Below are positions 24,068-33,650 of a DNA stretch of 64,000 bases, piece by piece. Source of the DNA: JAHEFU01 sp041395205 (GTDB taxonomy: Bacteria > 4484-113 > JAFGCY01); assembly GCA_041395205.1 (NCBI GenBank), contig JAWLAZ010000001.1, forward strand, positions 992,001-1,056,000, read 5' to 3'. How positions within the stretch are numbered: the first letter of the stretch is position 1; the number at the start of each line of letters is the position of its first letter. Both the position numbers and the translations under genes were made by a program. Below the pieces are notes generated by a model that worked only from the letters and a program-made list of their open reading frames with translations, searched no databases and was not told where the DNA came from.

Positions 24068-25549
24068 TCAACCGCGGCGCCGCACCGGCTGCTTCGGTAC
24101 CTGCCGCGTGTTGTCAACGGCGGCGGCACGGCTGGCCGGCTGCTTCGGGTTCTGGTCCTGCATCTGCAGGATCTGCTCCCGGGTGATCACCGGATCGCCC
24201 TGGCCGGGATCGATCCAGTCATGCGTCAGCGGGTCCTCGCGGTAGGTGGCGAAGACCTGCACCCAGTACCAGCCGTATTCGCTGCCCGGCAGGTAGTAGG
24301 CCCCGACGCCCATGTAGCGGTAATTCTCGTTGCGGATGTTCTTCCTGTGGCCGCCGGAGTCCATCCAGGACTTGTGGGCCTGCTCAGGTGTGCGGTAACC
24401 GGCGGCGATATTCTCGCCGGCATGCCACCATTCCGGCCCGTCCGGGGCCTCGATGCGGTCGAAGATCGTCATGCCCTGCGGGCTGTCATGCTCGAAGTAG
24501 CCATTGAGCGCCATGTGCTTCGCCTGGGCCTGGGCCACGGCATCCAGCCAGGGCACACGCTTGAGCGGGGTGTGCTTCTTCTCGGTGCGCGCCTCATTGG
24601 TGTAGTCGAACACCTTGGCCGCATACTGCTGCTGCTCCGCATCGTCATAGACGGAGAACTGGCTGTCCAGCGCGGGCAGCGTCAGGTAGTAGTTCGTCAG
24701 CCAGTCGAGATCCACCTGGCTCGTGGGCCAGTGATTGCGGGAGAGCGCATCATTGCTGAGTGTGCTCGCGGCGATGCTGACCTCGGGGCTGTTGCCACTG
24801 ACCATCAGCAGGTGGTTGCCGATCAGCTGGATGTCATTGATGTCAATGATGCCGTTGCCATCGCCGTCAACGCTCGTGAGCGTGCCCGGCGGGAAGTCGG
24901 CGGCGCGCTGGCCGAAGTACTCGCTGACGCGCAGCATGTCGGCGAGGTTGACCTGGCCGTCGGCATTGTAGTCACCAATGCTGGCACTCAGGCCGCTGGC
25001 GCTCGAGCCGGGGCTGGCAACGCCCTTGACGGAGCTGTACTGGCCGATGGGGCTGAAGCGGGCCTCGAGCAGCTCGAAGGTCCCGGTCACGCCCTCTGCC
25101 TGCTGCGGGCGGGGCAGCACGGCCCCGTGATGCAGGCTGCCGGGCAGCTCGGGCACGCTGAGCTGCAGGGGCTGCTCACCGCCGGGCCACTGCCCGCGCT
25201 CGCCGTCCACCAGCTGCCAGTGCCGTTCGTCGAAGCCCAGCTCCACGAGACAGGCCTTCATCTCACTGGCGAAGACCTGCACCTGGACCTTGATGAAGTC
25301 GCCATCGGGCAGCACGCGCAGGGTGTAATCCGCCTGGCCGCCGTAGCTGAAGCTGTCATCGAGGCTGCGCAGCTCGAAGCCGTCGCGGGAGGCCACGACG
25401 CTGCCGGCTGCCCTGGAGTAGCGGGAGGAATCCGCCGCCTGCAGGGACTGCGCGTCGCTTCCCTGCGCTCCGGCGGCGGCCGGTAAAACTGCTGAAATCA
25501 TTACTGCCGCGAGGACGAAGCCGCGCAGGCCGTGCCTGACTGTGCTCAT
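24068..25549 (-). CDS. Secreted cohesin-like, dockerin-like and CAP domain protein
   Basis: The 493-residue product has a cleavable signal peptide (to AAAGAQ near residue 29). Residues of about 55-170 resemble a cohesin-type beta sandwich. A dockerin-like EF-hand pair follows at 191-247 (DYNADGQVNLADM, DGDGNGIIDINDI). The CAP/SCP domain is at about 312-436 with its conserved His and Glu residues (HMAL near 345, HAGENIA near 376, GHRKNI near 401). CAP domains occur in secreted proteins that bind lipids or act on extracellular targets. The end is basic (VRRRG). Its module set links it to the 20505 and 57377 proteins. Confidence 0.9.
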   Translation of the reverse strand: MSTVRHGLRGFVLAAVMISAVLPAAAGAQGSDAQSLQAADSSRYSRAAGSVVASRDGFELRSLDDSFSYGGQADYTLRVLPDGDFIKVQVQVFASEMKACLVELGFDERHWQLVDGERGQWPGGEQPLQLSVPELPGSLHHGAVLPRPQQAEGVTGTFELLEARFSPIGQYSSVKGVASPGSSASGLSASIGDYNADGQVNLADMLRVSEYFGQRAADFPPGTLTSVDGDGNGIIDINDIQLIGNHLLMVSGNSPEVSIAASTLSNDALSRNHWPTSQVDLDWLTNYYLTLPALDSQFSVYDDAEQQQYAAKVFDYTNEARTEKKHTPLKRVPWLDAVAQAQAKHMALNGYFEHDSPQGMTIFDRIEAPDGPEWWHAGENIAAGYRTPEQAHKSWMDSGGHRKNIRNENYRYMGVGAYYLPGSEYGWYWVQVFATYREDPLTHDWIDPGQGDPVITREQILQMQDQNPKQPASRAAAVDNTRQVPKQPVRRRG

Positions 25550-25929
25550 CAGTGAGTCATCCCTTTCTATACGAACTGTGCGCGAAACCCATTCCCACCG
25601 CAGATGCCTGCCCCGGCGCCGACGGGGGCGTGAAACGGCTCATTCCCAGAAGCCCGCTCCACAGGTCTCGCATTACTAATCCGCGAGCGTTCGCAGAAAT
25701 TAAACCCGGCTCCGGTTAAAAACCGCTGATGCCTGTGGATAACGCGTTCACATGTTGGTAACTTTACAGGATCTGGAAAGTACGCACACAAAAAAACGCC
25801 GGTTCGCGGCCATTCTGGAAGATATGTACAAGAAATCGATACCGGGAATCAGCAGGCGAGAGCTGCTTCAGGCAGGACTGCTCCTGCCTGTGAAACCGCA
25901 TCCACAGGCGGCTGCCCTATAATGCTCGC
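25550..25929. other. Divergent intergenic region between the CAP gene and dgt
   Basis: This 380-base region has no credible gene. It contains a single DnaA-box-like TGTGGATAA at 25734-25742, a run of seven A residues near 25789, and TATAAT at 25918-25923, which is 6 nt before the GTG of dgt and implies a leaderless dgt message. A CAGGCAGGA/TCCTGCCTG inverted repeat is near 25869-25890. Confidence 0.55.
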
Positions 25930-27132
25930 GTGACGCAGAGATCGATCATCCGCCGCCGTGAGCAGCTCGAGGCCCAGGAGCGCGCCTATCTCGCCCCCTT
26001 CGCGGTCTGCAGTGACACGGTGGGGATCACGGGCCGCGAGCATGGTGAGGATCCGCCGGCGGACCGCACGCACTTCCAGCGCGACTGGCACCGCATCACG
26101 CATTCGCATGCCTTCCGCAAGCTGGAGTACAAGACCCAGGTGATCGTGTTCGGCGAGGGCGGCGAGATGGGCGACGTGATCCGCAACCGTCTCACGCATA
26201 CGCTGGAGGTCAGCCAGATCGCGACTTCGATGGCGCGCACGCTGGGCCTGAATGAGGACCTGGCCAGCGCAATCGCGCTCGCGCATGATCTCGGGCACAC
26301 GCCCTTCGGACACAGCGGCGAGGACAAGCTGAAGGAGCTCGTGCGCAGCTTCAACCACAATGACCATTCACTGAAGATCGTGCGCCAGCTCGAGCACCGC
26401 TATCCGGATTTCCCGGGCCTGAACCTGAGTGTGCACACCCTGGCCGGGATGGAGAAGCACGACACCCCGCACGACAAGACGCATACCAACCACTTCCTGC
26501 CGGGCCAGGCCCCGAGCCTGGAATCGCAGGTGGCGAGCATCGCCGACCAGATCGCCTACCGCAGCCACGACCTCGAGGACAGCATCGTCAGCGGGACGTT
26601 GACAATCCAGGACTGGGCGGGCAGCGGGCTCGCGATCTGGGAGCAGGTCTGGGACGAGATGGGGGAGATCGAGGACAGCCGCGTGCGCCTGCCGCAGGTC
26701 ACGCGCCGCCTGATCAACCTGATGGTCGGTGACGTGCTGGCGGAGACCGAGCGGCGGATGCGGGAGGCAAAGGTGGCTACGGACGCGGACGTGGCGGCGG
26801 CGCAGGTGGACCTCGTCGGCTTCAGCCGCGGCTTCGCCCCGCTCAATGACGAGCTCGGACGCTTCCTGATGGACCGCTTCTACCAGGACTACCGCGTGCG
26901 GCGCGGCACGGTCAAGGGCCAGATGATCATCGAGCGCCTGTTCCACCACCTGCGTGAGAACCCGGTGCTGCTGCCGCCGCTGCAGTATGGCGACTACTCG
27001 GCGGCGGTTGACAAGGGCGAGGACCGGCTGCACCGCGAGCCGCTGCGCGTGATCGTGGACTACATCGCGGGGATGACGGACCGCGAGGCCTACAACCTGT
27101 TCGTGCGCCTGTTCGAAGTGGGGCACGCGTAG
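25930..27132 (+). CDS. dgt: dGTP triphosphohydrolase-like HD protein
   Basis: The 400-residue HD-domain enzyme is expected to hydrolyse dGTP or other dNTPs to nucleoside and triphosphate, controlling dNTP pools. Metal ligands are visible: the first His in NRLTHTLEVSQIA, the HD pair in AHDLGHTPFGHSGEDKL, and the later Asp in SIADQIAYRSHDLEDSI. HTPFGHSGE is the family hallmark. It is of the shorter dGTPase-like type (about 400 residues) rather than the 500-residue E. coli Dgt. It starts with GTG and no ribosome site; TATAAT is 6 nt upstream. Confidence 0.92.
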   Translation: MTQRSIIRRREQLEAQERAYLAPFAVCSDTVGITGREHGEDPPADRTHFQRDWHRITHSHAFRKLEYKTQVIVFGEGGEMGDVIRNRLTHTLEVSQIATSMARTLGLNEDLASAIALAHDLGHTPFGHSGEDKLKELVRSFNHNDHSLKIVRQLEHRYPDFPGLNLSVHTLAGMEKHDTPHDKTHTNHFLPGQAPSLESQVASIADQIAYRSHDLEDSIVSGTLTIQDWAGSGLAIWEQVWDEMGEIEDSRVRLPQVTRRLINLMVGDVLAETERRMREAKVATDADVAAAQVDLVGFSRGFAPLNDELGRFLMDRFYQDYRVRRGTVKGQMIIERLFHHLRENPVLLPPLQYGDYSAAVDKGEDRLHREPLRVIVDYIAGMTDREAYNLFVRLFEVGHA

Positions 27133-27544
27133 GAGCTGCGGCGCAAGCCGCACAGCGAGCCCACGGAGTGGTTAACCACAGAGAGCACGGAGGACACAGA
27201 GTTTTTCTGGCTAGCATTCCTGGCGGCTGCCATGGTTTGTTGCTCAGAAGAGAATCGGCGCAAGTCGCACAGCAAGCCCACAGTGTGTTTAACCACAGAG
27301 AGCACAGAGGACACAGAGTTTTTCTTGGCAAGAACGATGCAGCGCGAGTACGGCAGCGGAGCTGCGGCGTAAGTCGCACAGCAAGCCCGCAATGTGTTTA
27401 ACCACAGAGCGCACTGAGGACACGGAGTTTTTCTGGCTAGCATTCCTGGCGGCTGCCATGGTTTGTTGCTCAGAAGAGAATCGGCGCAAGTCGCACAATG
27501 GAGGCCGGAATTAATTCTGGCAACACTCAGATTCCCGGTACTGT
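27133..27544. repeat. Three tandem copies of the accacagag repeat
   Basis: Copies of about 120-130 bp begin at about 27173, 27290 and 27400. Each starts ttaaccacagag(a/c)gcac, continues to acacagagtttttct, and is linked by caagtcgcacagcaagccc. Copies one and three are almost identical over more than 80 bases, including ggctagcattcctggcggct. The agtttttct part resembles a terminator tail for dgt. Related degenerate copies are at 856-990 and 6716-7188. Short ORFs across it are artefacts of the repeat. Confidence 0.8.
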
Positions 27545-29968
27545 TTATCTGCTGTAATGGTAAATCGTCGCAGGCTGCTGCCGGTTGTTGACTGAGTAGA
27601 AACCCCCGTGCTTATCCGGAATGATCAACGAATCGAATCGGATTTCCCTGTCATCGCCGACCGCAACCGGGATGCTTTCACCGTCTGGCGACAGCAGGCT
27701 GACCACATCAAGAGTGGCAAACAGCATCAGGTCATTCCCAATCGGTTTGTCATTCAACAAGTAGATAGGCATGTCGGCATATTCATCGTGATTGGCGCCG
27801 GAAGTTTCAAACAGGGCATTGCCTGCTTTGTCCAGCAGGCGCAATAACGCCCAGGACTCTCCAGGAGGCTGGTCGGTATATCTTTTCGGCTCCGAGAATT
27901 CAAACCAGACCTTGCCGCTGTTCAGCAACAAGGGACGTGTGTCAAAGCTGGTATTAATGTGTTCATTTCTGTAAATGTCAGATCCTCTGGAATCCAAAGC
28001 CATGGCTTGTACGATCCATTGGTGATCGACGTTTCCGACCGTGTTGCCGAAGTACACATTGCCCTGCGGATCAACTGCAGCGGGGGAACTGATGGGATAT
28101 TCGGTCTGGAATTGCCAGCTGATTGCTCCGTTATATGTCACGAACGCCAGTCCACTTTCCTCAAGCGGAATCGCCATGCCATCCGGTCCGCAGGCGGGAT
28201 AGATGCAGTTCCGGTTCATGCCGGGCAGGCTCCAGATGATGCTGCCTCCCGGAGAAACCGCTTGCAGAGTGCCGGTGATGTCAAGGGCGTAGATGTTGCC
28301 ATCCAAGCCTATCTGTGGCTGGCATTCCACTCTGGCCGGCAACTGCAGCTGCCAGACTGCGTTGCCGGTTGCATCAATGCAGGCAAGGCTCCCGTCGACG
28401 GTCGGAATATAAACTGAACTGTCCTTGCCAGCCACTGGATGGCCCCCGATCCGGTCCTGCAGTTCCGCACGCCACAGTTCATTGCCGGAACTGTCAAGGC
28501 AGATGCATTCGAAGCCCGCAAACCGTCGCAGATTGCCATCCGCGGCCAGCAGGACTGTTCCACGATCCGAACCTGGCATGAAATCAACCAGATCACCGCT
28601 GCCCTGGTCCAGCCGGATCAGATCGTTCTGCAGGTACAGGATGTCCCCATCTGTCTCCCGGGCCAGCCCCTGCCGGTATCGGGTGTATTCGTAGTCTTCC
28701 GGCCGGATGCCAAAGCCTCTGGAGTCAAACACGGCCTTGCCCGCTCCCGGCCTGCTCCAGATTTCACTGCCATCGGCATGCAGACGGAATACAAGTCCGG
28801 TGGCAGTTGCGGCAGTGATTGACTTGTCCTTGCCAATCAGCATGTCCACTACTCCTACATTGGCAAACGGAGCCTGGGGGAAGATCTGCTTGACCCTCTC
28901 ATCCCAGACGATCGTGGCCTCGCGCTGCTGGTCCGGCATGTAGCGCCAGGACTCATTACCGCTGGAGTCAAACACGGCGACTTCCCCGGCCTCACCACCA
29001 ATTGCCAGGGCACCGTCCGCCAGTACCCTGGCTTCATATACCCGGCTGTGTGTGTCCGCCTGCCACTGCAGTTCCAGCTCGGGTCCATACATGGCGATCC
29101 TGTATCCGTTCTCAAGCACGCCGCTTACAAAGTAATCATCAAGCGGAACATTCCTGAATCCTTCAATGTGCTGGTTGTAGTCCGTCGCAGCATGATGGTC
29201 CATTATGGCAACTCCGTCAATGCCGGTATCCAGGATGTGAAAGTAGAATTCATGGTCTTCAGCTGGTAGTCCGCTGCTCTGAAGGATGCTACCGTCCCAG
29301 TCGCGTTTGATCAGTTCTCCGCCGTAGTCAAGGGTAATGAACTTGTCATCCGCGGAAAGTGCCAGATCCGTAATCTGGGACCTGTGATCGTTGTCAGCTA
29401 TGTCCTGTTGCCAGGCAATCCCACCGTCCGGATTGAAGATGAACAGGCTCCCGCCGCCGCTGGAGAACCGGTACTCGGCATAGATGGCAGTCCAACCGGA
29501 TCGGGAAACTGCGATATCATCCAGGAACACCGTACCCAGAGTCTCATTGGGAATCTCCCGACGCCAGATTACGTTTCCATCGCCTTCAATGGCAACGATG
29601 TAATAGTATGAGCGGCTTGGATTGCTGAAGTACTCCATTTCGACCAGGCGGATGTGGCCGTCATTGCCCCTCACTTCATGAAGCGATGCCGGATCTGTGG
29701 CTGTATATCTCCACAGTTCCGTCCCATCGGCGGACTGGCAAACTACCGGACCGAACTCTCCTGTGAAATACCGGCGGCCATCCGTGCCGATGCTCAGATT
29801 CCCCCCTGGAACAGCATCATAGTCAGCGCGAAAGATCTCCCGGGGGCGATACACAGCCTGCTGCGCCTGACCGGGTTCACTGTCAGGACCCTGGCCCCCA
29901 CGGCAGCTGCTGGCAATTGCCAGCAGCGCAAGCAGCAGAACCATGCACGCAGATTTGCGCGAAATCAT
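27545..29968 (-). CDS. Secreted lipoprotein with PQQ-type beta-propeller
   Basis: The 807-residue product has a signal peptide with lipobox (LALLAIASSC, Cys near residue 22). Most of the rest is propeller blades with the pattern GTELWRY, GNVIWRREI, GNAVWQLQLP and similar, each a Trp-docking type strand. TATACT lies 6 nt before the ATG at 29968, so the gene is probably leaderless; the longer frame to 30037 is rejected. Nothing in the sequence gives a catalytic site, so a binding or scaffold role is more likely than a quinoprotein enzyme. Confidence 0.83.
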   Translation of the reverse strand: MISRKSACMVLLLALLAIASSCRGGQGPDSEPGQAQQAVYRPREIFRADYDAVPGGNLSIGTDGRRYFTGEFGPVVCQSADGTELWRYTATDPASLHEVRGNDGHIRLVEMEYFSNPSRSYYYIVAIEGDGNVIWRREIPNETLGTVFLDDIAVSRSGWTAIYAEYRFSSGGGSLFIFNPDGGIAWQQDIADNDHRSQITDLALSADDKFITLDYGGELIKRDWDGSILQSSGLPAEDHEFYFHILDTGIDGVAIMDHHAATDYNQHIEGFRNVPLDDYFVSGVLENGYRIAMYGPELELQWQADTHSRVYEARVLADGALAIGGEAGEVAVFDSSGNESWRYMPDQQREATIVWDERVKQIFPQAPFANVGVVDMLIGKDKSITAATATGLVFRLHADGSEIWSRPGAGKAVFDSRGFGIRPEDYEYTRYRQGLARETDGDILYLQNDLIRLDQGSGDLVDFMPGSDRGTVLLAADGNLRRFAGFECICLDSSGNELWRAELQDRIGGHPVAGKDSSVYIPTVDGSLACIDATGNAVWQLQLPARVECQPQIGLDGNIYALDITGTLQAVSPGGSIIWSLPGMNRNCIYPACGPDGMAIPLEESGLAFVTYNGAISWQFQTEYPISSPAAVDPQGNVYFGNTVGNVDHQWIVQAMALDSRGSDIYRNEHINTSFDTRPLLLNSGKVWFEFSEPKRYTDQPPGESWALLRLLDKAGNALFETSGANHDEYADMPIYLLNDKPIGNDLMLFATLDVVSLLSPDGESIPVAVGDDREIRFDSLIIPDKHGGFYSVNNRQQPATIYHYSR

Positions 29969-30115
29969 GATCAGAGTATATTTAAGTCGTGCCAATCGTG
30001 ACAGGGACACTTCCGCACATTCCACAGGTATACACACGGGCAGGCAAGAATCGTACGCGATCTCCCGGATTCCGGTTGCGTGGCAATGTCAGCCTGCATC
30101 CGCGCCCGGATCCCG

Positions 30116-33040
30116 CTAGGAAATCCAGGTCATGTCTGAGCTGATCGGGTAATACTCCCCCTCGAGCAGTTTCAGCTTCACCACGTAACCCACGCCATGG
30201 AAGTCCAGGCTGAGGGAGGCATCGCAGTCACTGATCCCGAAGTCCCGGGCCGGGTTCTCCGCCTCGCTGGAATCCACCAGCCTGCGAAGCTCAGCCGGGT
30301 GGGAGTCCGGCCTGTACCAGCTGCCGCTCCAGTCAAGGATTTCACGCTCAGTGGCGGACAGGGGGTCGATCCCCCGCTGGATGCAGTACAGCGCATGGCG
30401 CTCCCGCAGCGTGCCCGCCCGCTGGAACCAGTGCAGGCTGACGCGCTCCGATCCGCTGCGGGTGTATGCGCCGGGGTCCGTATCGACCGCTCGCAGCCTG
30501 CTCCTGTACTCCACGGAATCGCGCATGATGCACCAGGTGCCCGGATCGGCGACGTAGTCAACCGGGGCAGCGCCGCTGATCCAGGCATAGCGCGCCTGCC
30601 AGGGATTGCCGGTACCATCCGTCCACCATCCCGGCCAGCTGTCCCGCTGCTCACCGTTGAAGAAGTACTCCAGGGCCCGGGCCACACCGCGTTCAGCCTG
30701 ACCCATCCACCGCGGGTTGCACAGCGGAGCGCCGTCCTCCCGGTCCCCGAGGCCGTCGCCATCAGTATCCGGATTGCGCGGGTCAGTTGCCAGCAGCTGC
30801 TCCGCGATGTCGCTCAACCCGTCGTCATCCGCATCCGCAGCCAGTGCCGGGAGGCTGACCCCCGCGGTCGCAGGCAGCACGAAGTCCGCGCCCCAGCCAT
30901 GCTCCTCAGGCCCGAGAGCGGGGTCCCAGCCGGCCTGCAGATAGCTGAGCTCCAGCATCCCGCCCTCCAGTCCCAGCAGTTCCAGCCCGCCCATCGGCAG
31001 CGGCTTGTCATAGGAGTGCGCCTGCAGTTCGTCATAGCACTGGCGCAGGCTGGTGGGCCAGACCGTCTCGTATGCCCCGTCGCCATCGGCATCGTGCCCG
31101 ACATAGATCACCGTGCCGCTGATCAGTCCGTCGCAGTACCATGCGCCGTAGTTGCCATCCGCCCCGGTCTGCAGCAGGGAAATGGCAACAGGGGTGCTGC
31201 CCGGTCCGAAGCCCGAGGGCCAGGATGAAACCGGACTGAGAGTGTACGGTCCCTGCGGGAAGCGGTGCCGGCTGAGCACGGGGGGGTCGGCTGCCGACAG
31301 GAATTCCGCAGCGCTGCTCGTGCCGCACTGCGCCAGGATGCCACGCAGTTCCATGGACATGTCCTGCCGCTGCGAGTCGTCAATCCAGCGCAGCAGGGCA
31401 GGGACCAGCTCCGGTGAGGCCCGCTCACCCAGCAGTTCCAGGAATGCTGTGTGGACCACTTCCGCCTGCTGCTCCGGCTGGCAGGCCGCGATGTAGTCGG
31501 CTGCATCCAGCAGTGCGTCGAGCTGTAGCGCCATGTCCAGCGGGCAGCGTTCCAGCAGGCGGTAGACGGCATTCATGCCGCCGTTGACAATCTCCGTCAT
31601 CAGGGCGTCATCGGCCAGCGGGTCAGCGCTGGCCAGGAAGCGCCGGCCGAGCTGTGCGAAGCTGTCCGGAAAGGCGACAGCCTGCATTTCGCCCTCCAGG
31701 GGCAGGCCGTTGGCATCAAGCTCAATGCAGTATGTGCAGCTGTTTCTCAGGGAGCTGGACCAGCCCCGGTTGCCAGTGCTCAGCACGAGCCTGCCCTCAG
31801 TCGCCCAGACCCCAGCCACGCTGCCCAGCCCGCCCAGTTCAAGACGCTGCTCCGTGAGCTCCGGTATCCTGACGATCCGCAGGTGGCCCGTGCCCGGTTC
31901 CTCACCGGCTTCCAGTATGTAGACCCTGTCTCTGTGAATGGCATGGGGCAGAGCCGCCAGGTCGGAAAGCAGCTCAGTGCTTCCGATGTCACTGCCATCC
32001 GCGATGGATACCAGCAACTGGGATCTGTCAAGGCGCAGTCCGGCGAAGCCCTCGTGAATCCGCAGGAGATCATGTCCGTATGCGCTGAATGCGTTGTCCT
32101 CCAGCGGGACTGCGCGACTCCAGCGCAAGCCGCCATCCGGCAGGCCATAGCAGGCAAGGCTGGCCGGGCGGGGTTGCCAGGCCTCCCACTGCTCCTCGCT
32201 GATATCCGCCACACCGCTCTCGCCGCGCCTGGCCATTGCCATTTCCTCGAGCTCGGACGGGTTGGCCTCATATTCAAAGCTGAGGAAACCGCCGGGGAAC
32301 ATCCCGATCTCCGCCAGACGGTCCGGAGCGGACTGCGCGAGCCGGGTCCGGCTGCCGTCCGGTGACAGGGCGTAGTAGCCATCCTCCAGCTTGGCAACGA
32401 TGCTGCCATCCGGGCCGCAGTCCCCAAGCCCGATGCCGCGCACCTCGCTGAGCCCGAAGGCTGCCCTGTCCCCACCGATGGAGCCGTCAAGCAGCAGCAC
32501 TTCGGAGCTGAACCATTCCTGCAGCAGCGGATTGCCCACTGCCGGCCGGACACACCACAGGAGATTGCCGGCCCGGCCCAGATAGCTCAGATCCTCGGCC
32601 TGCCAGTCCCAGCTGAGCCCAGCGAGCGAGACCACACCCAGTCTTCCCGGACCCCAGCCGTTGCCGATGATCACGCGGTCCCCCGCCAGGGGCCAGGCAC
32701 TGAAGAGGAAGTCGAACCCGCTGTCAGACCGGCCGGTTTCAGCGCCGCCCCCGCTGTCAATCCCGAGGAAGTCACGCTCAGCATCGCAGAACAGCATCAC
32801 ATTGCCATCCGGCAGGATCAGGCTTTCCTCCGCTGCCCCGGCGAAGCGGCACCAGCCCCGGTAGGGCAGCAGCTCGGGGTTCCGCAGCGGCATGTCCAGG
32901 GGCGGCGGGCTGCCCCAGTCATGGCGCAGGAGGATTGAGTGATTGTCTTCAGCCGCGGACGGCAGCAGGGCCAGCAGCCCGAGCAGCGCCATCAGCAGCG
33001 ATGGTCTGGCAGATTCCAGCCGAAGTCCGTGTCTGGGCAT
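30116..33040 (-). CDS. Large secreted propeller-like protein with TSP3-type calcium repeat
   Basis: The 974-residue product has a signal peptide (SLLMALLGLLALLPSAAE). GGGAG 6 nt before the ATG at 33040 supports the start; the frame stays open to 33307. The N-terminal two thirds look propeller-like and lack the lipobox of the neighbours. Near residues 730-770 is a calcium-binding thrombospondin type 3-like run (DADDDGLSDIAEQLLATDP, NPDTDGDGLGDREDG). The final 200 residues are a separate domain with several conserved Trp. It is the last gene of a likely operon with 33243 and 33651. Confidence 0.8.
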   Translation of the reverse strand: MPRHGLRLESARPSLLMALLGLLALLPSAAEDNHSILLRHDWGSPPPLDMPLRNPELLPYRGWCRFAGAAEESLILPDGNVMLFCDAERDFLGIDSGGGAETGRSDSGFDFLFSAWPLAGDRVIIGNGWGPGRLGVVSLAGLSWDWQAEDLSYLGRAGNLLWCVRPAVGNPLLQEWFSSEVLLLDGSIGGDRAAFGLSEVRGIGLGDCGPDGSIVAKLEDGYYALSPDGSRTRLAQSAPDRLAEIGMFPGGFLSFEYEANPSELEEMAMARRGESGVADISEEQWEAWQPRPASLACYGLPDGGLRWSRAVPLEDNAFSAYGHDLLRIHEGFAGLRLDRSQLLVSIADGSDIGSTELLSDLAALPHAIHRDRVYILEAGEEPGTGHLRIVRIPELTEQRLELGGLGSVAGVWATEGRLVLSTGNRGWSSSLRNSCTYCIELDANGLPLEGEMQAVAFPDSFAQLGRRFLASADPLADDALMTEIVNGGMNAVYRLLERCPLDMALQLDALLDAADYIAACQPEQQAEVVHTAFLELLGERASPELVPALLRWIDDSQRQDMSMELRGILAQCGTSSAAEFLSAADPPVLSRHRFPQGPYTLSPVSSWPSGFGPGSTPVAISLLQTGADGNYGAWYCDGLISGTVIYVGHDADGDGAYETVWPTSLRQCYDELQAHSYDKPLPMGGLELLGLEGGMLELSYLQAGWDPALGPEEHGWGADFVLPATAGVSLPALAADADDDGLSDIAEQLLATDPRNPDTDGDGLGDREDGAPLCNPRWMGQAERGVARALEYFFNGEQRDSWPGWWTDGTGNPWQARYAWISGAAPVDYVADPGTWCIMRDSVEYRSRLRAVDTDPGAYTRSGSERVSLHWFQRAGTLRERHALYCIQRGIDPLSATEREILDWSGSWYRPDSHPAELRRLVDSSEAENPARDFGISDCDASLSLDFHGVGYVVKLKLLEGEYYPISSDMTWIS

Positions 33041-33242
33041 GTTGCACTCCCAATTGCTTCGGCATCCAACCCGGGAAATCAGATCCACGGCTGCCGCATT
33101 CCCGTCCCCCGGGTCCTGAAGCTGAACGGCAGTCATGGCCTGCAGGAAGATCATTACACATTTCCGGGTGGATGTGTGCTTGGAATCACAAATATCTGGA
33201 GCAGGGCCCGCCGGAACTGGTCCGGCACCCTTCATGATCAGC

Positions 33243-33602
33243 TCAGGGCTCCGCCGGAATGAGCCCGTACTCCCAGAGATCAAATGGCTGGCTGAGCAGT
33301 TCCTCATCGCTGGGCGGCGGAGGTTCGACGTGTTGCCAGAATGGCTCCATGTGGATCAGGCTGTCATCGAGGCCGAGGTAATCCGGGGCCTGGCGTCCGG
33401 CTGGCAGCTCAGAGCCGTACTGCGGCTGCTGATGGTAGAGCCCGTCAGATGAGCGGGGCGGGTCGGCTGATCGGTAGGGCGAGCTGCGCAGGGGCAGCTG
33501 GCTCAGCGTGGGCCCCTGTTCATCAAGCCAGTCGGCGAACAGAATCATCCCGCCAAGCAGCAGGAGCACGAAGCGAGATATGCGCCGACTGTGCCAGAGC
33601 AT
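33243..33602 (-). CDS. Small anchored or secreted protein of unknown function
   Basis: The 119-residue product has an N-terminal hydrophobic segment (FVLLLLGGMILFADW) after a basic start. A Pro-rich, low-complexity tail follows with no recognisable domain. GAGGGGAAG lies 5 nt before the ATG. It sits 48 nt after the large lipoprotein gene and 200 nt before the TSP3 protein gene on the same strand, so co-expression is likely. Confidence 0.6.
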   Translation of the reverse strand: MLWHSRRISRFVLLLLGGMILFADWLDEQGPTLSQLPLRSSPYRSADPPRSSDGLYHQQPQYGSELPAGRQAPDYLGLDDSLIHMEPFWQHVEPPPPSDEELLSQPFDLWEYGLIPAEP

Positions 33603-33650
33603 CGGACTTCCCCTCTGCGTTCAGGACAGGGCGGGGAAGCGGATTGTTCA

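Noticed and set aside
25734..25742. DnaA box and possible replication origin
   Set aside because: A single 9-mer in 380 bases with no cluster, no AT-rich unwinding region, and no dnaA or dnaN nearby.
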